Below, one piece after another: positions 53,370 through 62,900 of a stretch of 64,000 nt of DNA. The translations under genes were made by a program, and so were the position numbers. The notes beneath the pieces were generated by a model. That model was not told the DNA's origin and did no database searches. It was given only the letters and a program-made list of their open reading frames with translations. Positions within the stretch are counted from its first letter, which is position 1. Every line of letters begins with the position of its first letter. Source of the DNA: Bacillota bacterium (lineage in GTDB: Bacteria > Bacillota > UBA4882 > UBA8346); assembly GCA_023392595.1 (NCBI GenBank), contig JAEVYU010000023.1, forward strand, positions 53,248 to 117,247, read 5' to 3'.

Positions 53370-54449
53370 CTAAAACCTGCCGATCTCTTTTAACCAGTCA
53401 AACGGATCCTCGGCTTTTCCAAACTGGATATCAACCAGTTTGGTATATAACTCCTGAGTTACTTTGCCCACTTGGTTGTTATTGATGAGATAATTATGGT
53501 CTTTGTAATAGAGAGAACCAACCGGAGAAATAACCGCGGCAGTTCCCGATCCGAAAGCTTCCGTTAATGTCCCGTCCGTTAAACCCTTGATAACTTCATC
53601 AATGGAAATTTGCCGTTCCTCAGTTTGATAACCTAAGCGCTTTGCCAATTGCAGTACGGAAGCTCTGGTTATACCCGGTAAAATTGAACCCCCCAAATTG
53701 GGAGTGATTACCTTGTTATCGAAAACGAAAAACATATTCATGGAGCCGACTTCTTCCACATACCGCTTTTCTTTGGCATCAAGCCAAAGCACCTGAGAAA
53801 ACCCTTTTTCTTCAGCCTTGGCTCCCGCCATCAAGCTGGCGGCATAATTGCCGCCGGTCTTGGCATCGCCCACTCCGCCGATAACGGATCGCACATAAAA
53901 ATCCTCCACCATCAGCTTGATAGGTTTGAAACCTTCTTTATAATAAGCGGCGACCGGGCTTAAAATAATGTAGAATAAATATTCGGAAGCCGGATGCACT
54001 CCAAGTTGCGCGCCAAGGCCTACCAAAGTCGGACGGATATAAAGGGAAGTTTCCGGGGCCTTGGGTATCCAGCGTTTTTCCAAATTGACCACGGTTTCAA
54101 CTGCTTCGATAAAATATTCTTCCGGAAAGGGTTCCATACATAAACGTTCAGCGGAACGATGCATTCTCTTGGCGTTTTGGTCCGGCCTGAACAGCAAAAC
54201 CCGCCCATCCGGTGCCGCATAAGCTTTAAGCCCTTCAAAAATTTCTTGGCTATAATGTAAAACTACAGCCGCCGGATCAATGCTAAAAGAGGTATAGGGT
54301 GTGATTTTAGCTTCAACCCAACCTTCCCCTTGCCGGTGTTTCATTGTAAACATGTAATCGGTAAAAATTTTACCAAAGCCCAACTGAGCCGGATCCTTAT
54401 ATAAAGGCTTTAATTTTGATTCCGGCAACTTTTCAACTTCGATTTTCAT
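53370..54449 (-). CDS. ilvE: Branched-chain amino acid aminotransferase
   Basis: Fold-type IV PLP aminotransferase, 359 aa, of the longer BCAT group. It performs the last step of Leu, Ile and Val synthesis or the first of their breakdown. Motifs are FGKIFTDYMF, YSQEIFEGLKAY, RPDQNAKRMHRSAERLCMEP, the PLP lysine in GDAKTGGNYAASL, EVGSMNMFFVF and TEAFGSGTAAVISPVG. The ATG at 54449 is chosen for AAAGGGG nine bases upstream. It stands alone, without other ilv genes. Confidence 0.95.
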   Translation of the reverse strand: MKIEVEKLPESKLKPLYKDPAQLGFGKIFTDYMFTMKHRQGEGWVEAKITPYTSFSIDPAAVVLHYSQEIFEGLKAYAAPDGRVLLFRPDQNAKRMHRSAERLCMEPFPEEYFIEAVETVVNLEKRWIPKAPETSLYIRPTLVGLGAQLGVHPASEYLFYIILSPVAAYYKEGFKPIKLMVEDFYVRSVIGGVGDAKTGGNYAASLMAGAKAEEKGFSQVLWLDAKEKRYVEEVGSMNMFFVFDNKVITPNLGGSILPGITRASVLQLAKRLGYQTEERQISIDEVIKGLTDGTLTEAFGSGTAAVISPVGSLYYKDHNYLINNNQVGKVTQELYTKLVDIQFGKAEDPFDWLKEIGRF

Positions 54450-54673
54450 TACAATAGCCCCTTTCATATTTCCACAGCGGTTTAATATATTTTAGAATTC
54501 AGGAGTCACCAAAATAGAAATCTACCCTTTGGAACAAATCCGCTGTTCCACCCTTCTATTAATCGAATCATCCATTAAAGATTGTCTCTGCTGAATTCTA
54601 TTATTCCTTGTTAATATTGGTATTCACATATAAAATTACTATTTATTATAGCACAGTTCAGCCGGGATGGCTG

Positions 54674-54703
54674 AAAAAAATAAAACGCCTTTTTAGGCGT
54701 TTA
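54674..54703 (-). terminator. Terminator overlapping the stop of the 59-aa gene
   Basis: ACGCCT-AAAA-AGGCGT hairpin (54685-54700) with a T-rich minus-strand tail. It includes the last codons of the small gene. Confidence 0.7.
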
Positions 54704-54872
54704 CATTTCGGCGTTCTAAAATTCGGATCAACCTGCTTACAGTAAGATCAATTTTGGTTGCCAAACGGTAACTCCCTTCATCATTTAAACCCGTTGAAAG
54801 GTTTGCCGTGATCAAATCGTGTTTAATTTCCCCAATCTCTTGCTGAAACTTTGTAATGTCGTTTTCTACCAT
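54693..54872 (-). CDS. 59-aa helical protein
   Basis: The ATG at 54872 has GGGGTGG upstream. It encodes MVENDITKFQQEIGEIKHDL and continues to SRLIRILERRNVNA. Two amphipathic helices with no recognised domain. In size and shape it recalls small sporulation regulators of the Spo0E type, but the signature is not clear. It has its own terminator and is probably real. Confidence 0.5.
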   Translation of the reverse strand: MVENDITKFQQEIGEIKHDLITANLSTGLNDEGSYRLATKIDLTVSRLIRILERRNVNA

Positions 54873-55042
54873 GGTAGCCACCCCAAATATCATTCCGTCC
54901 TTCAATGAAAATCAAATTTGCAAAATCTATTATAGGGGGTATCGGATAATCTTGCAACCAAAAATCAGCTACCAAAAGAACTCCAATTTCTTATAAACTC
55001 GATTTTTCTCTTTCAAACCAATCCGCTTACTTTATAACGGGG

Positions 55043-55522
55043 TTAATTAGGGTTTGACTTAACCCCCGTTGAACCGAACCCCCCTGTACCTCGCTGGGTT
55101 CCATTTAATTCCAAGGCTTCTTCCCAATCAATCCGGTATATGGGGAAAAAACCAAGTTGGGCAATACGGTCGCCGGGGCTTACCTCAAAATCCGCCGGAC
55201 CGTCATTCTTCATGACACAGATGATTTCTCCCCGATAGTCGCTATCAATAACTCCTACCGCATTGGATAGGGAAATCCCATGTTTTGAAGCTAAGCCGCT
55301 TCTGGGAAACACCAACGCTACCATTTCCGGGATTGGTATTTCAATTGCGATACCGGTCGGCACCTTAGCCTGAGAACCTGTAGGAATAACTATTGGTGTC
55401 TCGCAGCAAGCATAAAGATCCATCGCTGCAGAACCCGGAGTCGCATAGGAGGGTAATGGAAATTCATCATTTATAAAAGAAGATAGCTTTTTTATTTTTA
55501 CTTTTTGATGATTAGTATTCAC
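55043..55522 (-). CDS. dut: Deoxyuridine 5'-triphosphate nucleotidohydrolase
   Basis: Trimeric dUTPase, 159 aa, hydrolysing dUTP to dUMP. The five motifs are seen: PGSAAMDLYA (I), PRSGLASKHGI (II), GVIDSDYRGEI (III), GDRIAQLGFFP (IV) and RGTGGFGSTG (V). It overlaps the M16 peptidase gene by 11 bp, so the two are translationally coupled. Confidence 0.96.
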   Translation of the reverse strand: MNTNHQKVKIKKLSSFINDEFPLPSYATPGSAAMDLYACCETPIVIPTGSQAKVPTGIAIEIPIPEMVALVFPRSGLASKHGISLSNAVGVIDSDYRGEIICVMKNDGPADFEVSPGDRIAQLGFFPIYRIDWEEALELNGTQRGTGGFGSTGVKSNPN

Positions 55523-56774
55523 TGTAAGATCGCCTCAAATATTTAGAGTCCGTTTTAAAAGGGCCAATCGCCGTTAAAAACTGCTTTTCATCCGCAAATA
55601 ATTCCTTAGCTAGTCTCTTTACATCAGCGCTGGTCACGGCATCGATTTTCGCTACAATTTCTTCCGGTGTAAAGAGTTGGTCTTCAAACAATTCTGTTTT
55701 TGCAAGCCGGCTCATCCGGTTACAAGTACTATCCAGGCTTAACAGCAAACTTCCCTTTAATTGTTCTTTCGTTCTCATCAGTTCGTCTTCACAGATTGTA
55801 TCTTGGATCAATAAATGAAGTTCCGCTTTAATTAACGAAATAACTTTAGCAAAATTCTTGAGACGGGTTCCCGCATAGATGGAAAATATCCCCGTATCAA
55901 TATAGGCAGAATGATTGGAGCCTGTTACATATACCAGGCCACGTTCTTCCCGGAGTTGTTGAAATAACCTGGAACTAACGCTGCCACCCAATAAGCCGTC
56001 AAGCACAAAAACTCCATATTTGTCAGGACTGTTCCTGGAAACGCCTCGAGTTCCAATGCATAAATGAACTTGCTCAATTTTTTTAGGCCGAATGGTTAAT
56101 TCCGGAATTGCCAGCGGAATGGCAGGCAACGTTTGATGTGACCTTCCGCAAAGGCTTGCAAAGTGTTTTTCGATTTCTGGCACAATCTGGTCAATTTGCA
56201 CATTTCCCGCTACTGCAAAAACAATGTTATCCGGGGTATAATGTTGTTTAAGATATTCCAGAATTACGGGTCGATCAATACTTTCCACCGTATCCTGGGT
56301 GCCTAAGATCATCCAACCCAATGGATGTCCTTTGAGCACCGATGCGGCGAAGAGATCGTGAATCATTTCATCCGGAGTATCTTCGAAAGATTTGATTTCT
56401 TCCAATACAACCTGTTTTTCTTTTTCGATTTCGTGAACATCGAAGACCGAGTTGGTTACCATATCGGATAGTAAATCAATTCCTAAACGGTAGTGCTGAC
56501 TTAAGACTTTTGCGTAATAGCAAGTATATTCTTTGGTAGTAAAAGCATTGAGCTGGCCGCCGACTGCGTCGATTTCTTCGGCAATTTGCTTGGCTGTGCG
56601 TTTTTGAGTCCCTTTAAATAACATATGCTCGATGAAATGGGAAATCCCATTTTGACCCGAATCTTCATACCGAGAACCTGTTCCCACCCAAACACCTAAA
56701 GAGACGGAGTGCATTTGAGAAATGGGTTCACAGACAATTCTCAAACCATTTGACAATGTTGCCTTTTGATACAT
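55512..56774 (-). CDS. M16 family zinc peptidase (YmxG/MlpA-type)
   Basis: Processing-peptidase homologue, 420 aa. The inverted zinc motif HFIEH (46-50) with a downstream EKQVVLEEIK glutamate shows an active N-terminal domain. The second domain (GLLGGSVSSRLFQQLREERG) has the usual R/Y pair. In Bacillus this gene lies by ylxY, as here, where ylxY is separated only by one inserted plus-strand gene. It is coupled to dut. Confidence 0.93.
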   Translation of the reverse strand: MYQKATLSNGLRIVCEPISQMHSVSLGVWVGTGSRYEDSGQNGISHFIEHMLFKGTQKRTAKQIAEEIDAVGGQLNAFTTKEYTCYYAKVLSQHYRLGIDLLSDMVTNSVFDVHEIEKEKQVVLEEIKSFEDTPDEMIHDLFAASVLKGHPLGWMILGTQDTVESIDRPVILEYLKQHYTPDNIVFAVAGNVQIDQIVPEIEKHFASLCGRSHQTLPAIPLAIPELTIRPKKIEQVHLCIGTRGVSRNSPDKYGVFVLDGLLGGSVSSRLFQQLREERGLVYVTGSNHSAYIDTGIFSIYAGTRLKNFAKVISLIKAELHLLIQDTICEDELMRTKEQLKGSLLLSLDSTCNRMSRLAKTELFEDQLFTPEEIVAKIDAVTSADVKRLAKELFADEKQFLTAIGPFKTDSKYLRRSYSEY

Positions 56775-56945
56775 AATTTCCCCTTTAGTTGAAATACCTA
56801 CTTAAATCCTTGTTTATGTTAATTTTCGCGTCCTGAGATTAAAATCCTCTTTTTCGGTCGAGTGTTAATTCTTTACTGTATTACCGTATCATTGCGGGTT
56901 TGGCTGGATGTACATAAAGGTTTGGGCCGACAAATAGCGAATCCA

Positions 56946-56976
56946 TTGAAAAGGCCCATCAATCAGCATGTATAAT
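56946..56976 (+). promoter_or_regulatory. Possible promoter of the GH18 gene
   Basis: TTGAAA (56946-56951) and TATAAT (56971-56976) with a long 19-bp spacer, 27 bp before the ATG. AAGGGAG is the ribosome site. Confidence 0.4.
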
Positions 56977-57003
56977 TGATGCCACTATCGAAGGGAGTTA
57001 TCC

Positions 57004-58299
57004 ATGCAAGGTAATTTATTGACGACAGTACTTGCCCTGGTATTTTATCTAACATCCAGCCTTTTTGGTGGTAACTCCGCCTCCCATTCGCTTTCCGCTA
57101 CCGGGAATTCCGGATATATAAAAAATAGTAATTTCCCCCGTTCTGGAGTGGTCTCCGCCAAACAGACTTCGCTCCGCGACAGCTATCAAAACGGTTCATC
57201 CGTTAACACCATGACGGAAGGGTCCCGGGTATTAATCTTATCTGAGAAAGGCGACTGGTACCAAGTTCAAGTTAATGGAGGAACGCAACAAGGATGGCTC
57301 CCGAAATGGACCGTTTCTATCCGCAGTAATTTAACTGGGAATGTTTCCAAATCAAAAGTAATTGCCGGTTATTACGTTGAAAACTATACCAATGACCCCA
57401 AGGGTTACCGGGCTCTCTCGGAAAACTTAGGAGCGATCAATACAGTGATTCCATTTTCATTTCAAGTGGACCAGTACGGCAACATTAAAAGCACTCACAA
57501 TCCTAAACCGATGAATCTGGCCCGTTCAGCCGGAGCGAATACTTTGGCCCTGATCAACAATATCAGCGGGAACAATTTCAACAGCAACACCATCCATCAG
57601 ATGCTGTCAAAACCAACGGCGCGTTCCCGGGCTGTAAACGGGATTACCCGGATGTTGGTTGAGAACGGCTATCAAGGCGTCAATATTGACTTTGAAAATG
57701 TTCCAGCCAGGGATCGTTATTATCTAACTGCTTTTTTTAGTGAACTGGCTTCCCAATTGCGTCCGAGACATTTGTTGGTCACAGCTTCGGTGCCCGCTAA
57801 GACCTATGACGATCGGACTTCCAATCAATCCGGAGCATTCGATTACAAAGCATTGGCTCCTCATTTGGATCAAGTAATGATTATGACTTATGATGAACAT
57901 TATTCCAAAGGTCCGGCCGGTCCCGTTGCTTCTTATCCATGGGTGGAAAAAGTCATCCAATATTCGCTGAATTCAATTCCCAGTTATAAAATTGTCTTGG
58001 GAATTGCGGCTTATGGCTATGATTGGACTTGGGGCTCCGGCAAAGCTTTACATTCTCAGGGAATTCAAAACTTAATTCAAAAATATAAAATCGCTCCCAA
58101 ATGGAGTTCCAAGTACCGGGTTCCCTACTTCACTTACCGGAGTTGGGGAAAAACCCACGAAGTATGGTATGAAAATAATTATAGTACTTCCCACAAAACG
58201 GAATTGGTAAAGAAATACAACCTACGCGGTGTTGCGGTATGGCGGTTAGGCTATGAAGATCCGGGAATCTGGAAGACTATCCAACAAGCCATCATGTAG
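57004..58299 (+). CDS. Glycoside hydrolase family 18 protein with SH3 domain
   Basis: Exported 431-aa protein. N-terminal signal (about 1-20), an SH3-like domain (about 50-105; TSLRDSYQNGSSVNTMTEGS, GWLPKWTV) and a GH18 barrel (about 118-430). The catalytic strand reads GVNIDFENV with the acid glutamate; GIAAYGYDWTW is also typical. This layout resembles spore cortex-lytic N-acetylglucosaminidases such as YaaH/SleL, which carry LysM instead. It is probably a germination or wall hydrolase. Confidence 0.9.
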   Translation: MQGNLLTTVLALVFYLTSSLFGGNSASHSLSATGNSGYIKNSNFPRSGVVSAKQTSLRDSYQNGSSVNTMTEGSRVLILSEKGDWYQVQVNGGTQQGWLPKWTVSIRSNLTGNVSKSKVIAGYYVENYTNDPKGYRALSENLGAINTVIPFSFQVDQYGNIKSTHNPKPMNLARSAGANTLALINNISGNNFNSNTIHQMLSKPTARSRAVNGITRMLVENGYQGVNIDFENVPARDRYYLTAFFSELASQLRPRHLLVTASVPAKTYDDRTSNQSGAFDYKALAPHLDQVMIMTYDEHYSKGPAGPVASYPWVEKVIQYSLNSIPSYKIVLGIAAYGYDWTWGSGKALHSQGIQNLIQKYKIAPKWSSKYRVPYFTYRSWGKTHEVWYENNYSTSHKTELVKKYNLRGVAVWRLGYEDPGIWKTIQQAIM

Positions 58300-58335
58300 G
58301 TGAAAGATCGTTTACAATCTTGAATTACCGATGGA

Positions 58336-58374
58336 CAAAAATCCCCTCTTGGTTTCTCAATGGGGGGATTTTTC
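58336..58374. terminator. Bidirectional terminator between GH18 and YlxY genes
   Basis: AAAAATCCCC pairs with GGGGATTTTT across a short loop. It serves both convergent genes. Confidence 0.8.
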
Positions 58375-58382
58375 CTATAGGG

Positions 58383-59360
58383 TTATAAAACAGAACTAAC
58401 GGTTCCGGGTTCCAGTCCTTTTTTACGTAATGAACGAATCAAACTGGGTAATGCCTCTTTCGAAGCCATGGTGGGATGGAGTAAAATGATTCCACCAGGT
58501 TCAATCCTTGCTAAAACCCGGTTTAACAGGACCTCCGGGGTTGGATTTTTCCAATCAATCGTGTCTACCGACCACATTACCGTACGATAATTGAGGCTTC
58601 CGGCTACATTAACAATCAATGAATTTAATTCTCCATATGGCGGGGCGAATAAGGAGGCCGGCTTTTTCCTAATAATGGATGTAAGCAAAGCGGAATTATC
58701 CAAAATTAATTTTTTCAACTCATCCTGGCTCATTTGTTCCGGATGCCCGTGATACAAACCGTGATTGGCAATCTCGTGTCCATCATCGGCGATGTTCTTT
58801 ACTAATTCCGGAAATGCTTTTACCCAAGAACCCACAAAGAAAAATGTGGCTTTGACCTTTTCCGTTTTTAAAGTTCTCAAAATTTGTCCCAAATACTCTT
58901 CTCCCCAGGCAACATTAATCGCTAAAGCTACCCGGGGAACATCGGTTTTACCATGATAGACCGGTTTAAAAATTTCTTCCGATATCATGGGATTGATTTC
59001 ATTGACCATTAATTTCAAATGAGTTCCAGGCCTGGCGCTAAAAATACGGTTTACATTCCGAGCAATATCCACCATTTTACCAGCTTGGGCTGGAATAATT
59101 TCGCCGTTTTCTGTGTAATAAAAGGCGTTCCTGGCAGGACGCTCAATCTTGCCGGCCTGCAATTTGATAAGAGCGGCAACTTCATTGGGAAGCAATCCTT
59201 GGAGCGGCTGGCCTTCCAATTCCACTCCGGCCTTCACTCCCATAACTCTCCTGGCTATTTGCTCCCAGTTCATCATAATTCCGGTAACAAGAACCATACT
59301 AATTAAACCAACTACTAATAATCGTAGCCGTTTGGGCCCTAAGAAAATAATCTGCATCAA
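58383..59360 (-). CDS. ylxY: YlxY-type polysaccharide deacetylase
   Basis: A 325-aa protein with an N-terminal membrane anchor (about 12-30), a ~130-residue linker domain and a NodB fold (about 145-325). The metal histidines are in IANHGLYHGHPE (motif II, HxxxH) and FAPPYGE follows (motif III). Motif I, usually TFDDG, reads INVAWGEEY, as in YlxY, so the catalytic aspartates are missing. It probably has a structural or non-canonical role in sporulation. Confidence 0.88.
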   Translation of the reverse strand: MMQIIFLGPKRLRLLVVGLISMVLVTGIMMNWEQIARRVMGVKAGVELEGQPLQGLLPNEVAALIKLQAGKIERPARNAFYYTENGEIIPAQAGKMVDIARNVNRIFSARPGTHLKLMVNEINPMISEEIFKPVYHGKTDVPRVALAINVAWGEEYLGQILRTLKTEKVKATFFFVGSWVKAFPELVKNIADDGHEIANHGLYHGHPEQMSQDELKKLILDNSALLTSIIRKKPASLFAPPYGELNSLIVNVAGSLNYRTVMWSVDTIDWKNPTPEVLLNRVLARIEPGGIILLHPTMASKEALPSLIRSLRKKGLEPGTVSSVL

Positions 59361-59470
59361 TACCCACCCCCTACTGTTCCCTACTTTTTATTCAAGAGAT
59401 GGGATGAGTATTACTCTTTTGTGGGAACTCTGCTCATAAAAACTATGACGAGTACTGCTTCCCAGTTTCT

Positions 59471-60841
59471 TTACTGGATATTCTCATGAGAACCCAATCT
59501 ATGAAAGGACTCAATCGTGGTTATTTTGTTCCACTTTGCGGCGATGAATGCTGCTAATCTTTCGGCCGTGTCACTATTTAGGGGCATGATGCGGCCATGA
59601 TACCGGTAATACACCAAATATGACCACAAAACTTCATATCCGCCTTTTTGATATTCTTCTTTGGTTGGAAGGTAACCCTCACAGCCGTTTGTATATCCAC
59701 CAAAAAAAATGATCTGATTCTTTACCTTTTGCAGGATATCAAGGGAGATTTCACACATCACCTCATCGGCCACACCGCACAAACAACCGTCATTCAATAT
59801 AAAGAATTGTATTTCCATGTTTGAAATCTGGTGGTTAATTTGTTTCCTGTGCAATCTTTTAACTTCCTCAAACCATTTTGTTCCGTCGATACCGGCTTCC
59901 CTCAATGCTTCATCAGTGATTTCTCCAGCCCTTTTTATTATCGGTACATCGGCAGAAAAAGACTGTATTTCCGAAAACATATCCATTCTATAAATCGGTT
60001 CTGGAATCATACTTTCAATGACTGCCCCGAGAGCTTCGTCAATTTCTGTTGCCATTTTCGCTAATGCTCCCATAGTCTCATCAAATCTTTTCTTTAAGAT
60101 CTCCGGAGTTTTCTGCATTTTCATAGCCTCATGGGGATGTTCTTCCATGAAAACGGCATCCGAATGTTGATACTTAGGCCGGACGTTACCGGATGCGCCT
60201 TGGGTCAACATAATTTTGCAATCATACTTCTTTCCCAACAATTCCCGGGTAGCTCCGAAAAAATCGGCAGAAACGAGATAATTATCACTGGTTAGAACAT
60301 TGGCATGAGCCGTAACTCTTAAAATAACCAATCTTAACTGATTAGTCATGGCACTGGCGATTTTGAGTACTCCGATTCTCCTATCCAGGATACCGGCTTG
60401 ATTTCTCCTATTGATTCCGATATCGGCTTTTGCAATACCCCAAACCGCTTTAACAGGCGCCAGCGTCTTCATTGCCTCGTCAATTCCCTTTATTATCTGC
60501 GCGCATACAAAATCATAATATCCTTTTTCGCTACCGGCATCGGGAGCAGAATGAGTATGGGAAAAGCATAACATAACTTGCTCACGATTGGTAAAAAGCC
60601 TATCGGCAATAACCTCACGCAGGACGTTGGATTTTTCAGCTGTAAAGCCTATACTATCAATCGATACGATACAGGTTTTCCGAGTCTGATCATCCCAAAC
60701 TACAATCTGCGCAATCAGTTTATCAAGAATTCCTCTTGAAAGATTATCTTGCCTATCAAAACCTATGAGCTCCATGGAAAAAGCCGGTGTTATATTTACT
60801 TCCGCAAATCCCATCCGGACTCCGGTTTTTATCCTATTCAT
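59471..60841 (-). CDS. Neutral ceramidase-like hydrolase
   Basis: A 456-aa protein like the N-terminal domain of neutral/alkaline ceramidases, seen in many bacteria without sphingolipids. Zinc-site motifs are LCFSHTHSAPD (HxH) and TQGASGNVRP, with the opening GFAEVNITPAFSMELIGF. There is no signal peptide, so it acts in the cytoplasm. It probably hydrolyses some other amide or lipid. The ATG at 60841 is preferred; AGAGG lies just upstream. The substrate cannot be given. Confidence 0.8.
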   Translation of the reverse strand: MNRIKTGVRMGFAEVNITPAFSMELIGFDRQDNLSRGILDKLIAQIVVWDDQTRKTCIVSIDSIGFTAEKSNVLREVIADRLFTNREQVMLCFSHTHSAPDAGSEKGYYDFVCAQIIKGIDEAMKTLAPVKAVWGIAKADIGINRRNQAGILDRRIGVLKIASAMTNQLRLVILRVTAHANVLTSDNYLVSADFFGATRELLGKKYDCKIMLTQGASGNVRPKYQHSDAVFMEEHPHEAMKMQKTPEILKKRFDETMGALAKMATEIDEALGAVIESMIPEPIYRMDMFSEIQSFSADVPIIKRAGEITDEALREAGIDGTKWFEEVKRLHRKQINHQISNMEIQFFILNDGCLCGVADEVMCEISLDILQKVKNQIIFFGGYTNGCEGYLPTKEEYQKGGYEVLWSYLVYYRYHGRIMPLNSDTAERLAAFIAAKWNKITTIESFHRLGSHENIQ

Positions 60842-60941
60842 CCTCTGGCCTCTTTTCTGTTTCAATCACTCTTTTCATGATAAGAATAACAAAACTTGAT
60901 ACAATATTAAATACACAGCATAATGCTGTATTATTCTTTAT

Positions 60942-60972
60942 CAATAAAATAAGGGCTACTTAACGTAGCCCC
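60942..60972 (-). terminator. Terminator after the CD3324-family gene
   Basis: GGGCTAC (60953-60959) pairs with GTAGCCC, with a T-rich tract on the minus strand. Confidence 0.75.
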
Positions 60973-60982
60973 CACTGATTAC

Positions 60983-61246
60983 CTACTTTTGATAGATTAT
61001 TTTTCGAATTGCATAAACCGATAAACCAAACGAGTTTGAAAGATTCTCTACAGAAGCGCCGTTTCGATATTTCTTGACGATTTCCATATTCCTTCTTTGA
61101 ATCTCATCCCGGTAGCCCGATAATTGTCCCCAATTTCTGCGGCACCCTTCTTTCATCGGAATATAGATATATTCCCCCTGAATATAGTTTTGCAATTCTT
61201 TCACCAAAAAGTCCGGCAAAATCCGATTGGCGTTAATATATTTCAT
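60983..61246 (-). CDS. CD3324 family protein
   Basis: An 87-aa protein matching the CD3324 family: MKYINANRILPDFLVKELQN, then YIQGEYIYIPMKEGCRRNWG and a C-terminal helix-turn-helix (NLSNSFGLSVYAIRKIIYQK). It is probably a small DNA-binding regulator, common in clostridia. The ATG at 61246 has AAGGAG nine bases upstream; the longer frame to 61339 runs into an element-like inverted repeat. Confidence 0.85.
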   Translation of the reverse strand: MKYINANRILPDFLVKELQNYIQGEYIYIPMKEGCRRNWGQLSGYRDEIQRRNMEIVKKYRNGASVENLSNSFGLSVYAIRKIIYQK

Positions 61247-61309
61247 GCAAGCCCACTCCTTGATCTTTAATATCAAGTAGCAAAGCCGGCACAAAAATCG
61301 GCGACTGGA

Positions 61310-61411
61310 AGCTGTCTCACAATAGTATTTTAAAATCAAATGCTATTAAAACCACCCTATTGCTTTAATGAATGCATCAACGAATGGCACAAAATTTTTT
61401 ATGAGACAGCT
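61310..61411. mobile_element. 102-bp MITE-like element with 10-bp inverted ends
   Basis: AGCTGTCTCA (61310-61319) and TGAGACAGCT (61402-61411) are perfect inverted ends around AT-rich DNA without a transposase. The ends resemble those of IS1182-type elements. It reaches close to the CD3324 gene start and into the small ORF at 61377. Confidence 0.45.
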
Positions 61412-61487
61412 CGTTACTCCATGCAAATGTCGCCAAAGCTACCAGCTTTGCATGGAGACGCGCATCTTGCTTTTGTTTGGTATTCAT
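61377..61487 (-). pseudogene. 36-codon ORF interrupted by the element end
   Basis: ATG at 61487 with GGAG upstream encodes MNTKQKQDARLHAKLVALAT then FAWSNELSHKKFCAIR. The last third lies inside the MITE-like repeat, so the original gene appears truncated. An 11-bp inverted repeat (CTCCATGCAAA 61417-61427 and TTTGCATGGAG 61447-61457) lies within it. Family unknown. Confidence 0.4.
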
Positions 61488-61590
61488 TTTTCATCTCCTT
61501 AAAAACAAACTCTCAGGCAACGATTAATCGGTATTGAGCTCTATCTTTATCAAAGTTTTAGTGACTGTTCTTAATATTTGTCACTCCTTT

Positions 61591-62763
61591 CTATTCTTTT
61601 TTACAATTTTCAAGAAAAGTAGCGATTTCTTTTGCAGCTCTTGCCATAACACCCTTAGGCCCAATTATCTCCCTTACTTCCAGTAATTCTTTTCTCATCT
61701 TAACATTATAATCGGAATCACTTAACATGCGTCTCAACTCGCGGGCAACGTTATCGGCTGTGAGATTCTCTTGCTTTACTTCAGGCACTATCTCGCGCCC
61801 CATAATAATATTGGGTAAAGCAATAAAAATTGCAGCAAGGGATTTTGCTTTTTGTTCTTTGCTTTGCAGCATTCGATAAATCACCAAAGTCAATTTCGAA
61901 AGCCGATACACCACGACCATTGGCGTATTCAAAATAGCTGCTTCCAGGGTTGCCGTACCGGAAGCAATTACGGCCCCGTCGGCGGCAGCCAATAAATTAT
62001 AAGCGCCTTCGTTAATAATGGTTAATTTTATTGAATAGGGGCGTAATACGGAATCAAGATGCTGCCGGTCAATAGAACCCGCCAAAGGCAAGACCCATTT
62101 GATATCTAAATCCTGGTCCAACTTCTGCGCAGCCTCTGCCATTACCGGCAAAAGGTTGGCAATTTCCTGGTTTCGGCTTCCAGGCATCAATGCTACTAAT
62201 TTCTGGCCGGGTTTTAGTCCGATCCCCTTCCGGAAAGAATCTGGATCCGCAGCCGTTACTCGATCAATCAATGGATGGCCTACGTATTTTGCATTGGCTC
62301 CAAACCTCCGGTAGAAGTCAGCCTCAAATGGCAATACCGCCAGTAACAATTCGACTCTTTCCGCCAATTTGACAGCTCTGCCTTCCCAATAAGCCCAGGC
62401 AGATGGAGAAAACATACAAATAACCGGAATTCCTTGTTTCTTAGCTTCTTTAGCCAATTTCAAGTTGAACCCACCGGAATCCAGCCAAATCACAACCTCT
62501 GGCCGGCGTTGCTCCCACTGATCATAAATTTCTTTTAGTAAACGGGGTACCTTACCCAGATTTTTAAGAGCTTCAGTAAATCCCAAAGTACTTTCTTTGG
62601 TCGGATCAAAAATCACTTCCATCCCGGCCTTGATCATCTTCCCTCCGCCAATTCCATAAAAGCAAGCTTCCGGCAGCAATTTCTTAAGTTCCTCGAGCAA
62701 AACAGCGCCATGCATATCTCCGGAAAATTCAAAGGTTGATAGGAAAATAACCGGTTTTTTCAT
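61591..62763 (-). CDS. lpxB: Lipid-A-disaccharide synthase homologue
   Basis: GT19 glycosyltransferase, 390 aa, the full family length. N-terminal STFEFSGDMHGAVLLEELKK corresponds to the GExSGDxxGA motif. Next come YGIGGGKMIKAGM, WLDSGGFNLKLAKEAKKQGI and MPGSRNQEIANLLPVMAEAA, and ASGTATLEAAILNTPMVVVY at the donor site. In diderms it joins UDP-2,3-diacyl-GlcN and lipid X. In a spore-former it implies an outer membrane, its ancestral remnant, or a related lipid glycosylation. No other lpx gene is in view. Confidence 0.88.
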   Translation of the reverse strand: MKKPVIFLSTFEFSGDMHGAVLLEELKKLLPEACFYGIGGGKMIKAGMEVIFDPTKESTLGFTEALKNLGKVPRLLKEIYDQWEQRRPEVVIWLDSGGFNLKLAKEAKKQGIPVICMFSPSAWAYWEGRAVKLAERVELLLAVLPFEADFYRRFGANAKYVGHPLIDRVTAADPDSFRKGIGLKPGQKLVALMPGSRNQEIANLLPVMAEAAQKLDQDLDIKWVLPLAGSIDRQHLDSVLRPYSIKLTIINEGAYNLLAAADGAVIASGTATLEAAILNTPMVVVYRLSKLTLVIYRMLQSKEQKAKSLAAIFIALPNIIMGREIVPEVKQENLTADNVARELRRMLSDSDYNVKMRKELLEVREIIGPKGVMARAAKEIATFLENCKKE

Positions 62764-62900
62764 TGTCCGACTCCTTATTTACGAAATTATTATCAAATCA
62801 ATTCTTGAAAAGAAACCAAATTCCTTGTTAATGCATGCCCTTTATCTTGACTGATTGAGTATATTCCGTTTTAAGAATAGCCAAATCAATATTTCAATTG

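Noticed and set aside
53370..54660. T-box or leucine leader upstream of ilvE
   Set aside because: No T-box sequence, specifier stem or leader peptide is visible in 54450-54692.
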